From Aerococcus loyolae (GTDB lineage: Bacteria > Bacillota > Bacilli > Lactobacillales > Aerococcaceae), in NCBI RefSeq assembly GCF_002871915.2, contig NZ_CP126958.1:1612001-1676000 (forward strand): DNA of 64,000 nt, written 5' to 3'. The notes beneath the pieces were generated by a model. The model had not been told where the DNA came from. It worked only from the letters and a program-made list of their open reading frames with translations, and made no database searches. A program made the position numbers and the translations under genes. Every line of letters begins with the position of its first letter. Position 1 is the stretch's first letter. This document shows positions 55,537 to 64,000 of this stretch, piece by piece.

Positions 55537-56574
55537 TTAATCAAAATGAATATAATTCAGCCAACCGATTCCAAACATGACCACCGTCATCAATAAGTGC
55601 AACTTGCGGTGCATAAATAAGATGGCGACAAACTCTCTAATTCCATGTTTGAAGGTTTCTCTCAGTGTGGTTTTGGCCCCAAAACCGGTGACTTGGTAGA
55701 GGCTTTCCAGGTTGGCATAGAGTTGACTCCGATAAAGATGGAAGGCACTGGTAATAAAAGCAATATGAGCGCTCTTGACAGGTTGGACCCGCTCGATCAG
55801 TTGCTTACTGTAGGCAAAGTTACCATGGGTGTTGGTGGCTTGGTCTTCTCGCCAAATCTTATCCTCAGGGATGCCTTGGTCTTTCAAGTACTGGGCCATA
55901 ACATCAGCTTCCGACCAGTCACTCTTAGATACCGTGGCTGCCCCAGAAACAATGAGGATGGGAATGTGATGGTAGAGGAACTTCTGACGTCCCACATAGG
56001 CTAAGCATGCATCCAAGCGCATCTTTAGCATCCGGGAGACAGTATTATCACTATTAAATAAACAGCCTAGAATAATAATATAATCCTGCTTGCGATCATC
56101 CTCAATCAGCCATAGTCTCAAAGAATTGACCAGAAAGTTGATCAAAAGTAAGACATAGTAGGCCACCACAAAGTCTAAAATATGCAGCCAGTGCTTATCC
56201 GCAATCAGTTCGGGATTGAAACGGACATAATAATGCACAAAGCCCACTAGAATTAGGAAAGCCGCCAGACTCAGTCCGATGACCAGCTGGAGGTAACTAT
56301 GTTCTTCCTGAAAGAGAGACAAGGCATAGGTAAACATGGCCAGTCCAAAAATTAAAAGTAAGGAAGGGGCAATGTAATTGACGAAGCCCTCTATCCCATG
56401 AAAGATTAGGGACAGCCATTGGGATTCCGCAAAGTTCGGGTCTTTTCCCATGGCGTAAAAAAGAATAATGAGTCCCAGACTAGCAATCCAAGAATCCCAC
56501 AAATTACGCGGGGCAAGAATAAAGAGTAATAAAGCGATGGCAAGAAGTAAACCACCTCCTAGGTAGAAAATCAT
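55537..56574 (-). CDS. Membrane protein with DUF218 (YdcF/SanA-like) domain
   Basis: 345 residues. Five or so N-terminal membrane segments (about 1-165) lead to a DUF218 domain: YIIILGCLFNSDNTVSRMLK, LIVSGAATVSKSDWSEADVM and TNTHGNFAYSKQLIE, which match the YdcF pattern. A last hydrophobic segment ends it. Relatives are linked to envelope biogenesis; the activity is not established. It overlaps rsmI by four bases. Confidence 0.85.
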   Translation of the reverse strand: MIFYLGGGLLLAIALLLFILAPRNLWDSWIASLGLIILFYAMGKDPNFAESQWLSLIFHGIEGFVNYIAPSLLLIFGLAMFTYALSLFQEEHSYLQLVIGLSLAAFLILVGFVHYYVRFNPELIADKHWLHILDFVVAYYVLLLINFLVNSLRLWLIEDDRKQDYIIILGCLFNSDNTVSRMLKMRLDACLAYVGRQKFLYHHIPILIVSGAATVSKSDWSEADVMAQYLKDQGIPEDKIWREDQATNTHGNFAYSKQLIERVQPVKSAHIAFITSAFHLYRSQLYANLESLYQVTGFGAKTTLRETFKHGIREFVAILFMHRKLHLLMTVVMFGIGWLNYIHFD

Positions 56575-57473
56575 GGGGCCTCCCCACCGATTTCGTGGTA
56601 GGCCTGGTAAACTTCTTGTTTCTTTAAGCCTTTATTCTTGGCCACTTTTTTAATGGCCTCTTTAGAGGATAGCCTTTCTTCTTCCATCCACCACTCGACT
56701 TGGCCTTTGAGAGGCAGGTGGTCAATCCCTGCCTGTAACTGTTCCGCCGCTGACTTGGGATGGGGATTTCCTTCAATATAAAAGCAAATTTCCCCCTTGA
56801 CGGCGGGGTTTTCCTGGTAATAAGTGCCTAATTCAGCCAAGGAGCCCCGGTTAAATTCTTCATAAGACTTGGTCAATTCCCGGACCACACAAGCTGGCCG
56901 GTCGGGACCAAAGACTTCAATGGCCGTCTCAATGGTCTGACTGATCCGGTAGGGGGACTCGTAGATCATTAGGGTTTCTCCAGCATTTTGATAGGTCATT
57001 AATTGCTGGCGGCGGTCCTTAGCCTTCTTGGGTAAGAAACCAATAAAGGTAAAAGCCTCACTCTTTAGTCCACTAGCAACCAGCCCGGTCAAGGCCGCAT
57101 TGGCCCCTGGCAGAGGGATCACTGGGATACCCGCTTTTAGGCAGGCTTGGACCAATTCACTTCCTGGGTCAGAAATTACTGGCATACCAGCATCACTGAC
57201 CTGGGCTAAGTTCTTGCCACTTGCCAAAAGGGAGAGAATTTCAGGGATGCGCTCCTGGGTATTATACTTATGAAAACTCTTTTGTGGCTTATCAATTTCA
57301 AAGTGATTCAATAATTTTTGTGTGTGGCGAGTATCTTCAGCCAAGATCAAGTCCACCGCTTGGAGGACTTTAAGAGCCCGGAAGGTCATGTCTTCCAGGT
57401 TACCAATCGGGGTAGGCACTAAATAAAGATTCCCCTGAGTCTCTTCATTGGCAAAACTTTTTTGTTGTTGCAT
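56571..57473 (-). CDS. rsmI: 16S rRNA 2'-O-ribose C1402 methyltransferase
   Basis: 300 residues from ATG 57473 (AAGGTG upstream; the frame opens 11 codons earlier). Tetrapyrrole-methylase fold with LYLVPTPIGNLEDMTFRALK, LAEDTRHTQKLL, VSDAGMPVISDPGSELV and PLPGANAALTGLVASG. It methylates C1402 in the decoding centre. It is next to the GIY-YIG and trmN6 genes, as in Bacillus (yabC-yazA-yabB). Confidence 0.95.
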   Translation of the reverse strand: MQQQKSFANEETQGNLYLVPTPIGNLEDMTFRALKVLQAVDLILAEDTRHTQKLLNHFEIDKPQKSFHKYNTQERIPEILSLLASGKNLAQVSDAGMPVISDPGSELVQACLKAGIPVIPLPGANAALTGLVASGLKSEAFTFIGFLPKKAKDRRQQLMTYQNAGETLMIYESPYRISQTIETAIEVFGPDRPACVVRELTKSYEEFNRGSLAELGTYYQENPAVKGEICFYIEGNPHPKSAAEQLQAGIDHLPLKGQVEWWMEEERLSSKEAIKKVAKNKGLKKQEVYQAYHEIGGEAP

Positions 57474-57477
57474 GGAT

Positions 57478-57798
57478 TCACCTTCTTTCTCTACTGCAGT
57501 CATCATCTAAACCGATCCATTGGCAGGGGATGCCCGGCCGGTAATGAAAATCCTTCACACCATATGCTTTTAGTCGTTTAATCTTTTCGGCACGTGAAAA
57601 TTGCTTAAAGCGGTACTCCGCTTGGGTAGCGGCTTGGCGACTGGAAAAAGCCTTAGCAAAGACCATGGCACAGGGTCGCCGGCTGGCTGGTCGGGTATAC
57701 TTAGCTCCCTTGCCGCTATTATGTTCTTCCTGCCTCCGCTCGACATCGGTAGTGTAGCCCGTATAGAGGCTATCATCATGGCAGAGAAGAACATACAT
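57478..57798 (-). CDS. GIY-YIG domain nuclease-like protein (YazA/UPF0213)
   Basis: 106 residues: MYVLLCHDDSLYTGYTTDVE, then RRQEEHNSGKGAKYTR and a downstream Glu-rich end match the short UPF0213 GIY-YIG proteins. Homologues usually have a few residues before YVL; the frame is open upstream (KQSCHY before the Met) but I see no better start. Function unknown, perhaps DNA repair or RNA-related. Location between trmN6 and rsmI matches Bacillus yazA. Confidence 0.88.
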   Translation of the reverse strand: MYVLLCHDDSLYTGYTTDVERRQEEHNSGKGAKYTRPASRRPCAMVFAKAFSSRQAATQAEYRFKQFSRAEKIKRLKAYGVKDFHYRPGIPCQWIGLDDDCSRERR

Positions 57799-57817
57799 GT
57801 AGTGACAGGACTGCTTA

Positions 57818-58561
57818 TTAGCCTTGGTGGAGATAAGCCTTCACTTCTTCCGTATACACATTGTCCTTAGTATAAACATAGAGGGGGGGCAGGACTTGTA
57901 GACCCTTTTCTTGCCCCCGCTTCATAAAGTCAATGAGGAGCGTATTGGCTGGCTTATCGGGCTTAGGGTGGACAAAACGCAAGCGCTTGGGAATGAGTCG
58001 GTACTTAAGCCCAGCTTGGATTATTTCGGTCAAGCGTTCTGGCCGGTGGACCAAGACTAAGCGCCCCCGCTCCTTCAGTAAGGCTTGGCTCTGCTTAAAA
58101 ATATCTTCCAAGGTCATGGCAATTTCATGCCGGGCCAGGGCCTTTTTGTCATTGGGATTAATCCATGAGTCCTGATAGACCTTAAAATAAGGCGGATTAC
58201 AGGTAATCACATTCACCGATTCTGGCCTGACCAGGCGGGTGGCAGATTGAATATTGCCGGTATGGATAGTGATTTGCTCTTCTAAATGGTTTAAAGCTAC
58301 CGACCGTCTGGCCATATCAGCTAATTCAGGCTGAATTTCAATCGCCTCGATTGAGGCTTGGGTCATGGCGGATAAGATCAAAGGGATGGCCCCATTTCCA
58401 GAGCAGAAGTCGACAATTTTTTGCTTCTTGGTCTTTCTCACCCGGGCAAAGTAGGCCAAAAACAAGGCATCTGTCGACAGGGAAAAAGTATCATCACTTT
58501 GGATGATCTTACGGTCAAATTGGCTTAATTGATCAATGCGCTCATTGGCTAATAGCGTCAT
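57818..58561 (-). CDS. tRNA1(Val) (adenine37-N6)-methyltransferase-like protein (YabB)
   Basis: 247 residues. SAM-dependent methyltransferase with DFCSGNGAIPLILSAM (SAM site), IEIQPELADMARRSV and the N6-adenine catalytic NPPY in VITCNPPYFKV. Same group as TrmN6/YfiC. Its position between yabA and yazA fits Bacillus yabB. Confidence 0.92.
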   Translation of the reverse strand: MTLLANERIDQLSQFDRKIIQSDDTFSLSTDALFLAYFARVRKTKKQKIVDFCSGNGAIPLILSAMTQASIEAIEIQPELADMARRSVALNHLEEQITIHTGNIQSATRLVRPESVNVITCNPPYFKVYQDSWINPNDKKALARHEIAMTLEDIFKQSQALLKERGRLVLVHRPERLTEIIQAGLKYRLIPKRLRFVHPKPDKPANTLLIDFMKRGQEKGLQVLPPLYVYTKDNVYTEEVKAYLHQG

Positions 58562-58573
58562 CCAATCCCCTTT

Positions 58574-58939
58574 CTAACGCTTACCTTCCATACCATAAAG
58601 AATATCTAAGCAAAACATACATTGCTCAGCATTTTCTCGTCTTTGGCCATAGGAAATATTACAAATATGAAAGCCATCTTCATAAATATTTAAGAGGTTT
58701 TGTAAGGCCGGTGAGCGTTGCCCATCCTTTTCTTCGGGAGCGGTCTCCTTCTCTTCCGGCTGTTCGTTGGCTAATAATTGGTTGACCCGCTCTCTTAAAT
58801 AATGGTTTTCCATCTGTAGGTCTTGATTTTTGATTAATTCTTTACCCCACTCATCGGTAATTGTCTCTAGTTCGGTCTGCATTTGGCCCAGTTGCTCGCT
58901 GAGGGTATTGAGGCGAGTGACAATATCTCTTGTCTCCAT
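58574..58939 (-). CDS. yabA: Replication initiation control protein YabA
   Basis: 121 residues: an N-terminal coiled coil (LNTLSEQLGQMQTELETITD) and a C-terminal zinc-binding part (FHICNISYG, EQCMFCLDILYG). YabA binds DnaA and DnaN and restrains initiation in Firmicutes. In Bacillus the order is holB-yaaT-yabA-yabB; here yaaT is missing and an acetyltransferase lies between holB and yabA. Confidence 0.92.
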   Translation of the reverse strand: METRDIVTRLNTLSEQLGQMQTELETITDEWGKELIKNQDLQMENHYLRERVNQLLANEQPEEKETAPEEKDGQRSPALQNLLNIYEDGFHICNISYGQRRENAEQCMFCLDILYGMEGKR

Positions 58940-59133
58940 ACTATCATTCCTTATTACATATTCTGATAGACCATTAAACTCAAAACCTATTTTATCATAT
59001 TTCTATTTTTTTCGATGGGAGAGACTGAAGTTTTTTCTGGCTTTTTAAAACAAGGAAAAAATTGAACCAGTCTTATTCTCATTTGCCCTTTTTTCCAGTA
59101 GACTAAGGATAAAATCAGCGAGAAGGAGCCAGT

Positions 59134-59925
59134 ATGTTAGATTTTAATGCCACTTACCATTGGATTAGTCACTATGAGGACAATGAACTCTACCAATTCT
59201 TTATTAACCAAGCCGCCCGCCATGTGCCGCTCAGTAACTTCATGGCCCTCGATTTTAAGCCCGGTCTGGACGAATGGCTGATCTTGGAGGAGCAGTATAT
59301 GGACTATGCTTGTGCCTTCGACCTGCCCGAAATCAGTATCCACCTGCCCATGAACCAAGGGGTGGATGAGGCACTTTATGCCTATCTTTCTGAAGCCGGC
59401 TACCAATTGGCAATCACTGAGCTGGTCAGTCTAGCAAGCAAGCCGACCCCGAGCGGCAAAAATCAGCCCAAAAATCTTGACTTAAAAGAAATTACCGCTG
59501 ATAGCCTGCCCGCTTTTCTAGCCTTTCAAGCCCATTATGATAAGGACTATGGTTTAGCCTACCAAGAGGAAATGCAGGGCTACTACCGCGAAGCCTTTCT
59601 GAAGGACAATATTCATCAGTTGGCCGTCTTTGACCAAGGGCAAGTAATCGCAGTCATGCAAGTGATCACTTCTCGCTACTACATTGAGATTGACCACCTG
59701 ACCGTGAGGGAAGACTGGCAGAAACAGGAAATTGGCCGTTGGCTAGTCCAATGGGCTTATAAGCAGGGACAGGAAGCTGAGAAGACACTGATCTTAGTTT
59801 GTGACGCGGATAGTCCAGCCCGGCAATTTTACGACCACCTAGGTTTTGTGGGCCAGGGATTTGAATTAGCCTTCTCTCGACCGATTGACCAGGACTTTAA
59901 AGAGCAATTTTACTATCAAGACTAG
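59134..59925 (+). CDS. GNAT-family N-acetyltransferase
   Basis: 263 residues. The acetyl-CoA-binding GNAT domain is in the C-terminal half: IEIDHLTVREDWQKQEIGRWLV then LVCDADSPARQFYDHLGF. The N-terminal half (YHWISHYEDNELYQFFINQA) is less typical and may be a degenerate second GNAT domain. Substrate unknown. It runs opposite to the replication genes on both sides, so looks inserted. Confidence 0.82.
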   Translation: MLDFNATYHWISHYEDNELYQFFINQAARHVPLSNFMALDFKPGLDEWLILEEQYMDYACAFDLPEISIHLPMNQGVDEALYAYLSEAGYQLAITELVSLASKPTPSGKNQPKNLDLKEITADSLPAFLAFQAHYDKDYGLAYQEEMQGYYREAFLKDNIHQLAVFDQGQVIAVMQVITSRYYIEIDHLTVREDWQKQEIGRWLVQWAYKQGQEAEKTLILVCDADSPARQFYDHLGFVGQGFELAFSRPIDQDFKEQFYYQD

Positions 59926-59931
59926 ACCATT

Positions 59932-59978
59932 AAAAAAGTGCTTCTCGCAAATTTTCTAACTTGCGAGAAGCACTTTTT
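59932..59978. terminator. Bidirectional terminator
   Basis: AAAAGTGCTTCTCGCAA and TTGCGAGAAGCACTTTT arms (one of the longest hairpins here) between the GNAT gene and holB, which converge. Confidence 0.88.
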
Positions 59979-59985
59979 CTTTGGT

Positions 59986-60999
59986 TTACAGGTATTTTTT
60001 CTCTAAGTTCCAGCTTTCTAAGACAAAGTATTCCAAGCTGGCCTGGGGGCTGACATTTTGTTTGATCATTTTTTGCGCCTTGGTCACTAATTTTAACAGG
60101 TCAAGGAATAAGCCTTCAGGGTAGGCCTGGTATTTGGCCTGGTGGTTGGTTTTTAGATCCGGGCGAACGAGGACCTGGTCTAAGGTCTCCTGCTTCCTTT
60201 GACTCTTAATTAAGAGACAATCCCTAAGTAAGAGGGTCAACAGTTGCAACAAGAGCTGGTTATCCTGGCGGCTGCGGGAGATTTTCATCCAATCAGTAGC
60301 TACCATGGTAAAGGCGCGCCCGTCTCTGGCCACAATGAGCTGAAGCCATTGGTCGAGGCGCTGGCACTGGTCATGGAAGACCTGATTCTCATTTAAAGCC
60401 AAAGCACTATCCAAGTCCGTCGTCAACCAGGCAATCACCTGGGCCTGGGCCTTAGCAATCCCTTGATCAACAAAGAGACGGACGGCCTGGTCAACCGCTA
60501 GGGAAGGGAAGTGAATCACCTGACAGCGGGATTGAACGGTCGGTAAGATCGCCTCCCGGTTATTGGTCAAGAGGAAGATATAGACATCTTGATGGGGTTC
60601 TTCTAGAAATTTCAATAAAGAATTAGCCGCTTGCGGCGTCATGGATTCCGCTGCCTCAATCACAAAGACTTTGACCCGGCCTTCTAAACCGGTCAGGGAT
60701 AGATTGTGCTTGAGCTCACGGATTTGGTCAATTTTAATGCTGTTAGCATCCTTAGTCAGCCATTCCACATCACTATGGTCGCCTCGGATTACCCGCTGGC
60801 AGTGGTCACAGCGGCCACAAGGTTTATCTTCTTGACTACAAAATAAAGCCGCTGCCAGAAAGATCGCCATGTCAGCTTGACCAGAGCCCGCGTTGCCCTC
60901 AAATAAATAAGCATGGGCTAAACGTCTATTCTGGATGACTTGGCGCATCAACTGAGCCAGTTGGCTTTGTTTTTCTTCAATGGCAAAGGCTTGGGTCAT
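59986..60999 (-). CDS. holB: DNA polymerase III delta' subunit
   Basis: 337 residues. AAA+ clamp-loader protein: AYLFEGNAGSGQADMAIFLA in place of a Walker A (delta' often lacks a working P-loop; here GNAGSGQ has lost the Lys), zinc module CSQEDKPCGRCDHCQR, and SLLKFLEEPHQDVYIFLLT. It works with DnaX (62.7 kb). Follows tmk by 17 bp. Confidence 0.94.
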   Translation of the reverse strand: MTQAFAIEEKQSQLAQLMRQVIQNRRLAHAYLFEGNAGSGQADMAIFLAAALFCSQEDKPCGRCDHCQRVIRGDHSDVEWLTKDANSIKIDQIRELKHNLSLTGLEGRVKVFVIEAAESMTPQAANSLLKFLEEPHQDVYIFLLTNNREAILPTVQSRCQVIHFPSLAVDQAVRLFVDQGIAKAQAQVIAWLTTDLDSALALNENQVFHDQCQRLDQWLQLIVARDGRAFTMVATDWMKISRSRQDNQLLLQLLTLLLRDCLLIKSQRKQETLDQVLVRPDLKTNHQAKYQAYPEGLFLDLLKLVTKAQKMIKQNVSPQASLEYFVLESWNLEKKYL

Positions 61000-61016
61000 T
61001 ATGGCTGTCCTTTCTA

Positions 61017-61658
61017 CTAAGAAAAAAATTGGGGAAAGCGCTGACGAATCAACTCATAAGCGTCTGCCTGCATGGCTGCGGCGGGTTGGCTCGCATCAAT
61101 AGCGACAATCCGGTCAGGGTTTTCTTTCAAGAGGTCTTGGTAGCCTTGAATCACCCGGCGGTGAAAGGCGATGGATTCTTGGTCCAAGCGGTTGATCTCA
61201 TCAGTCCGGCCGGCTTCAATCCGGGCAATGCCCTCTTCGGCGGAAATATCACAGTAGAGGGTTAAATCGGGCAGTAAGCCGTCGGTAGCAAAGTCATTGA
61301 TCCACTTGACAGCCTGGCCCCCAAGTTCTCGCCCATACCCTTGGTAGGCAATGGAACTATCCACATAGCGGTCACAGAGAACCATGTTCCCAGCGACTAG
61401 AGCGGGCCGGATCTTTTGAGCCAGGTGCTGGGCACGACTCGCCGCATAGAGTAGGGCCTCCGACCGCGCATCGAGTGCCGTATTCGCTGGGGAAAGGATA
61501 ATATCACGAATTTCTTCAGCGATCCGGTCGCCACCCGGCTCCCTAGAAAAAATGGGGGCCTGCTTTAAATCCTGGTCCAAACGTGCCTTGAGTCCTTTGA
61601 TTAGGGTGGTTTTTCCTGACCCATCCGGTCCTTCAATGCTTATAAATACACCTGACAT
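61017..61658 (-). CDS. tmk: Thymidylate kinase
   Basis: 213 residues from ATG 61658 (GAGGAGG upstream; the frame opens 12 codons earlier). P-loop FISIEGPDGSGKTTLIKG, DRY motif VLCDRYVDSSIAYQGYGREL, and the lid region. It makes dTDP. Its ribosome binding site overlaps the recR stop (61672). Confidence 0.95.
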   Translation of the reverse strand: MSGVFISIEGPDGSGKTTLIKGLKARLDQDLKQAPIFSREPGGDRIAEEIRDIILSPANTALDARSEALLYAASRAQHLAQKIRPALVAGNMVLCDRYVDSSIAYQGYGRELGGQAVKWINDFATDGLLPDLTLYCDISAEEGIARIEAGRTDEINRLDQESIAFHRRVIQGYQDLLKENPDRIVAIDASQPAAAMQADAYELIRQRFPQFFS

Positions 61659-61671
61659 CCTTATCCTCCTC

Positions 61672-62268
61672 TTAGAGTTCCTGACGACCATCAAGGGCCC
61701 GCATGAGTGTCATCTCATCCGCATATTCAATATCGCTACCCACCGAAAGGCCATAGGCAATCCGACTGACCTTGATTTGGGCAGGCTTAATTAAACGCGC
61801 TAGATAGGTAGCCGTCGCCTCCCCTTCAGCGGTCGCATTGGTAGCAATGATCACTTCTTTAATCTGAGTATCCTGTAAACGTTGCAGGAGCGAGCGAATA
61901 TTTAAGTCATCCGGCCCGGTCCCATCCATGGGTGAGAGCACCCCATGAAGGACATGATACTTGCCGTGGTAATTTTGCATTCTCTCCATAGCCATCACAT
62001 CACGGGCCTCTTCAACCACCATCAGCACAGACCCATCCCGGTCATCATCACGGCAGATTAAACAAGGATCTTCCTGGGTAACATTGCCACAGACCGAGCA
62101 GGTAGTCATTTCCTGCTTAACCCGGTGCAAGGCCTCGGCAAAATCATTCACATCGGCCTGGTCCATATCCAGGACAAAAAATGCTAAACGAGCCGCCGTC
62201 TTTGCCCCAATCCCAGGTAATTTCTTAAAGCTATCGATCAGGCGAGCGATCGGTTCGGGATATTGCAT
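61672..62268 (-). CDS. recR: Recombination protein RecR
   Basis: 198 residues, the exact usual length. Helix-hairpin-helix [19 protein letters not shown]4 zinc finger CSVCGN...CLIC, and Toprim ([27 protein letters not shown]). Acts with RecFO to load RecA at gaps. Confidence 0.97.
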   Translation of the reverse strand: MQYPEPIARLIDSFKKLPGIGAKTAARLAFFVLDMDQADVNDFAEALHRVKQEMTTCSVCGNVTQEDPCLICRDDDRDGSVLMVVEEARDVMAMERMQNYHGKYHVLHGVLSPMDGTGPDDLNIRSLLQRLQDTQIKEVIIATNATAEGEATATYLARLIKPAQIKVSRIAYGLSVGSDIEYADEMTLMRALDGRQEL

Positions 62269-62291
62269 AGTTTCAACTCCTTCTAATGAAA

Positions 62292-62337
62292 AAGTGGGGA
62301 AAGTCTTCAGACAACTTGAGTCTGAGCTCCCCCACTT
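62292..62337 (-). terminator. Hairpin between ebfC and recR
   Basis: AAGTGGGG and CCCCACTT arms, with an inner CTCAGAC/GTCTGAAG pairing, followed by TTTTC on the minus strand. It would reduce expression of recR-tmk-holB relative to dnaX-ebfC. Confidence 0.7.
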
Positions 62338-62351
62338 CCTAAAGCAAGTTC

Positions 62352-62666
62352 CTAGAAGCCGGGAAAGCCTTTAGAAAGGTTCCCCATATTCGATTCTTGA
62401 GCACTATCCACCTTACTTAAACCGTCATTGACTGCAGCAATAAGAAGGTCACTGAGCATATCAGGATCTTCAGGATCAATCACTGCTGGATCCATTTCAA
62501 TCGCTTTGACCCGGCGGTCGCCTCCCACCTTGGCCTTAATCATACCTGAGGGCTCCTTGCCTTCAAAGACTTGTTTTTCCAAGTCCTTTTGCGATTCTTC
62601 TAATTTTGCTTGCATTTTTTTGGCTTCTTTGAGCATTTTTTGCATATTCATCATATTGTTTGCCAT
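62352..62666 (-). CDS. Nucleoid-associated protein EbfC/YbaB
   Basis: 104 residues. [19 protein letters not shown] at the start and [24 protein letters not shown] middle are diagnostic. Binds DNA as a dimer; always between dnaX and recR. Starts 24 bp after dnaX. Confidence 0.95.
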   Translation of the reverse strand: MANNMMNMQKMLKEAKKMQAKLEESQKDLEKQVFEGKEPSGMIKAKVGGDRRVKAIEMDPAVIDPEDPDMLSDLLIAAVNDGLSKVDSAQESNMGNLSKGFPGF

Positions 62667-62690
62667 TTCATTTCCTCTTTCCTTCTTTGA

Positions 62691-64000
62691 TTAATCATTG
62701 CTGAGGGTTATATGATCATTGTCAGCCCCAAAAAGATCAGCCATGGTCTGGGTGAGCGGATCTTGGGCTTCTTGGTCTTCCTTTGCCAGCCATGCTGAAG
62801 TCGACTCCTCTTGCGCTTGTGAGCGATCGGCTTTTTGGTCTGCAGGAACTTCAGCCTCTTGGTCAGCGACTGGACTGGCTGGACTGTCGGCTTGGTCGGA
62901 TCCATTGTTTTCCTTTTCGGCTTGGGACTGGATCAGTTCATCCTTGCGGCCTTCGTGGTAGGCCTTGACATAACGGCCCCTGGCTTCCTGCCATTGATCA
63001 CTAGTCATCACCAGCATCCGGCCGGGGTGGTTAATTTGATTTTGCAAGTGGTTGGCGACTGCCTTTTGTAATTCCTTGTCCTCAAATACCCTTTGGCAGA
63101 AAATTTCATAGTCAAAACTCAAGACAAAGGCCTCGGGGCTGGCAGCTACCGGCTCGGTTTGGTGGAGGAGGGCCTGTTGGACAGTAGGAAGAGACCCGAC
63201 CACCTGATCCCAAACACTGCTTAGCTGGTTGAGGTCGGTTTTTGTGGCCTGGCTCAGGGTTTTATAGATGGCTGAATAGGCCGGCTTAAATTGCCCTTGG
63301 ACCTGCTTGGGCCGCTTATCATTCGCTGACTTAGCTGCCTCTTTAGCAGGGGCGGGGCTGGCTGAGGCTTGCCCTTGACTGGCTTGCAGTTGAGCAAGTT
63401 CTTCTTTTAAGGCTTGGACTTCTTGATTTAATTGGGTCAAGTGCTTTTGTTCCCCATCACTTGGAACCTGGTCAGTCGCTCGCGAGGGACTACTTTCTCT
63501 ATCTGGCCAGTCAGCCAACTTAATGGTGGCCACTTCTAAATAAATATCGCCTTGGATAGCAAAGCGAATATCTTCTTGAACCGAGCGAAATTCTTTCATC
63601 ATTTGGTAGATCAGCTGGCGGTCTAAGCCCTTGGCCAAGTCGTAGAAGGACTGGTCATAGTTTTTTATCAGATCCGTCTCTTGAGCGGCTTGACTTTGGT
63701 TAGCTAATAAGAGGTCCCGAGTAAAGAGCAACATTTCCTCAACAAAACGGCTGGCTTCTCGGCCCGCTTGAAGGATCTGCCTTAAAACCTCCAGGGCTTG
63801 GTCCGTGTCGCCTTGGCTTATGGCGGCGACATAGCTAATTTTTTGCTCATCGCTTAAAATTCCCGTCACTTGTCGGGTCATGGCCGTGGTAATCGTCCCT
63901 TGGGAGAAAGAAATCACCTGGTCCAAGAGACTCAAAGCATCCCGCATGCCTCCATTGGCATCTTGGGCAATCAGGTCCAAGGCTTCGGCTTCATAAGTAA
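62691..64000 (-). CDS. dnaX: DNA polymerase III subunits gamma/tau, C-terminal part (runs off the window)
   Basis: About 435 codons; the N-terminal AAA+ motor lies beyond base 64000. The visible start YEAEALDLIAQDANGGMRDA, then LSLLDQVISF, is the end of the AAA+ lid; the collar follows (FVEEMLLFTRDLLL), and the long tail (AQLQASQGQASASPAPAKEA) is the tau extension that binds the polymerase and helicase. In-frame Met at 63980 is not the real start. Confidence 0.95.
   Translation of the reverse strand, partial: TYEAEALDLIAQDANGGMRDALSLLDQVISFSQGTITTAMTRQVTGILSDEQKISYVAAISQGDTDQALEVLRQILQAGREASRFVEEMLLFTRDLLLANQSQAAQETDLIKNYDQSFYDLAKGLDRQLIYQMMKEFRSVQEDIRFAIQGDIYLEVATIKLADWPDRESSPSRATDQVPSDGEQKHLTQLNQEVQALKEELAQLQASQGQASASPAPAKEAAKSANDKRPKQVQGQFKPAYSAIYKTLSQATKTDLNQLSSVWDQVVGSLPTVQQALLHQTEPVAASPEAFVLSFDYEIFCQRVFEDKELQKAVANHLQNQINHPGRMLVMTSDQWQEARGRYVKAYHEGRKDELIQSQAEKENNGSDQADSPASPVADQEAEVPADQKADRSQAQEESTSAWLAKEDQEAQDPLTQTMADLFGADNDHITLSND

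Overview
The window is a 64 kb chromosomal segment of a low-GC Gram-positive bacterium of the order Lactobacillales. The 16S rRNA, the class A sortase, the delta subunit of RNA polymerase, type B L31, queT with a preQ1-I switch and the Bacillus-like order of housekeeping genes all fit this. My best guess is Aerococcus or a close relative; the genus is inferred from memory of the 16S gene and gene style, not from a search.

Layout. 1-9.1 kb (minus): glmU-prs, then pth-mfd-flippase, the classic glmU/prs/pth/mfd/spoVB order, with a group IIC self-splicing intron inserted between prs and pth. 9.1-19.4 kb: a DEAD-box helicase, a metallophosphoesterase-like protein that has lost most metal ligands, uvrC, a DUF975 membrane protein with a long acidic tail, a SatD-like protein, a barnase/barstar pair with a lipoprotein-type barnase, a thioredoxin-like protein, a bactoprenol-type glycosyltransferase and a deoxyribonucleotidase. 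19.6-23.0 kb: an IS1182-type element carrying an ISL3 element inserted near its left end (8-bp target duplication), directly abutting the 3' end of a 5S-23S-16S rRNA operon (23.0-27.9 kb, minus) that has three tandem consensus promoters and no spacer tRNA.

28.3-38.1 kb: a thioesterase, a CNNM/CBS transporter-like protein, a MerR/PLDc_N/ABC transporter operon related to yxlEFG, queT with its riboswitch, an MFS gene broken by one in-frame stop, a DUF2179 protein, acpS and cshA. 38.2-48.8 kb: murF, ddl, two genes I do not recognise, a 30-residue membrane protein, srtA, rpmE2, rho, murA, rpoE and a DUF1934 gene. 48.9-55.0 kb: lipL, an HD phosphohydrolase, an aminotransferase, a membrane protein and a FAD oxidoreductase. 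55.1-64 kb (mostly minus): mscL, a DUF218 protein, and the dnaX-ebfC-recR-tmk-holB-yabA-trmN6-GIY-YIG-rsmI replication/repair/RNA modification cluster.

The most unusual signal is a family of intergenic hairpin repeats (about 115-180 nt each, at least nine units) in three places: after queT (33.1-33.3 kb), between murA and rpoE (46.96-47.64 kb) and after the aminotransferase gene (51.27-51.59 kb). Every complete unit is a long hairpin with arms that differ between copies but still pair, interrupted by one invariant internal loop (TGGA on one strand, GAA on the other). Two type I copies share a 60-nt core with 58 identities, two type II copies share a 60-nt block with one difference, and in one place a complete type II unit sits in the apical loop of another type II unit whose uninterrupted version exists 4 kb away. 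This looks like a mobile, structure-targeting, possibly RNA-active repeat family that I do not recognise.

Other points worth a look are the intron placed between a promoter/stem-loop and pth, the degenerate phosphoesterase, the lipidated barnase, a membrane-anchored MerR regulator with a 19-bp-spacer promoter, and an IS that seems to have displaced the end of the rRNA operon.
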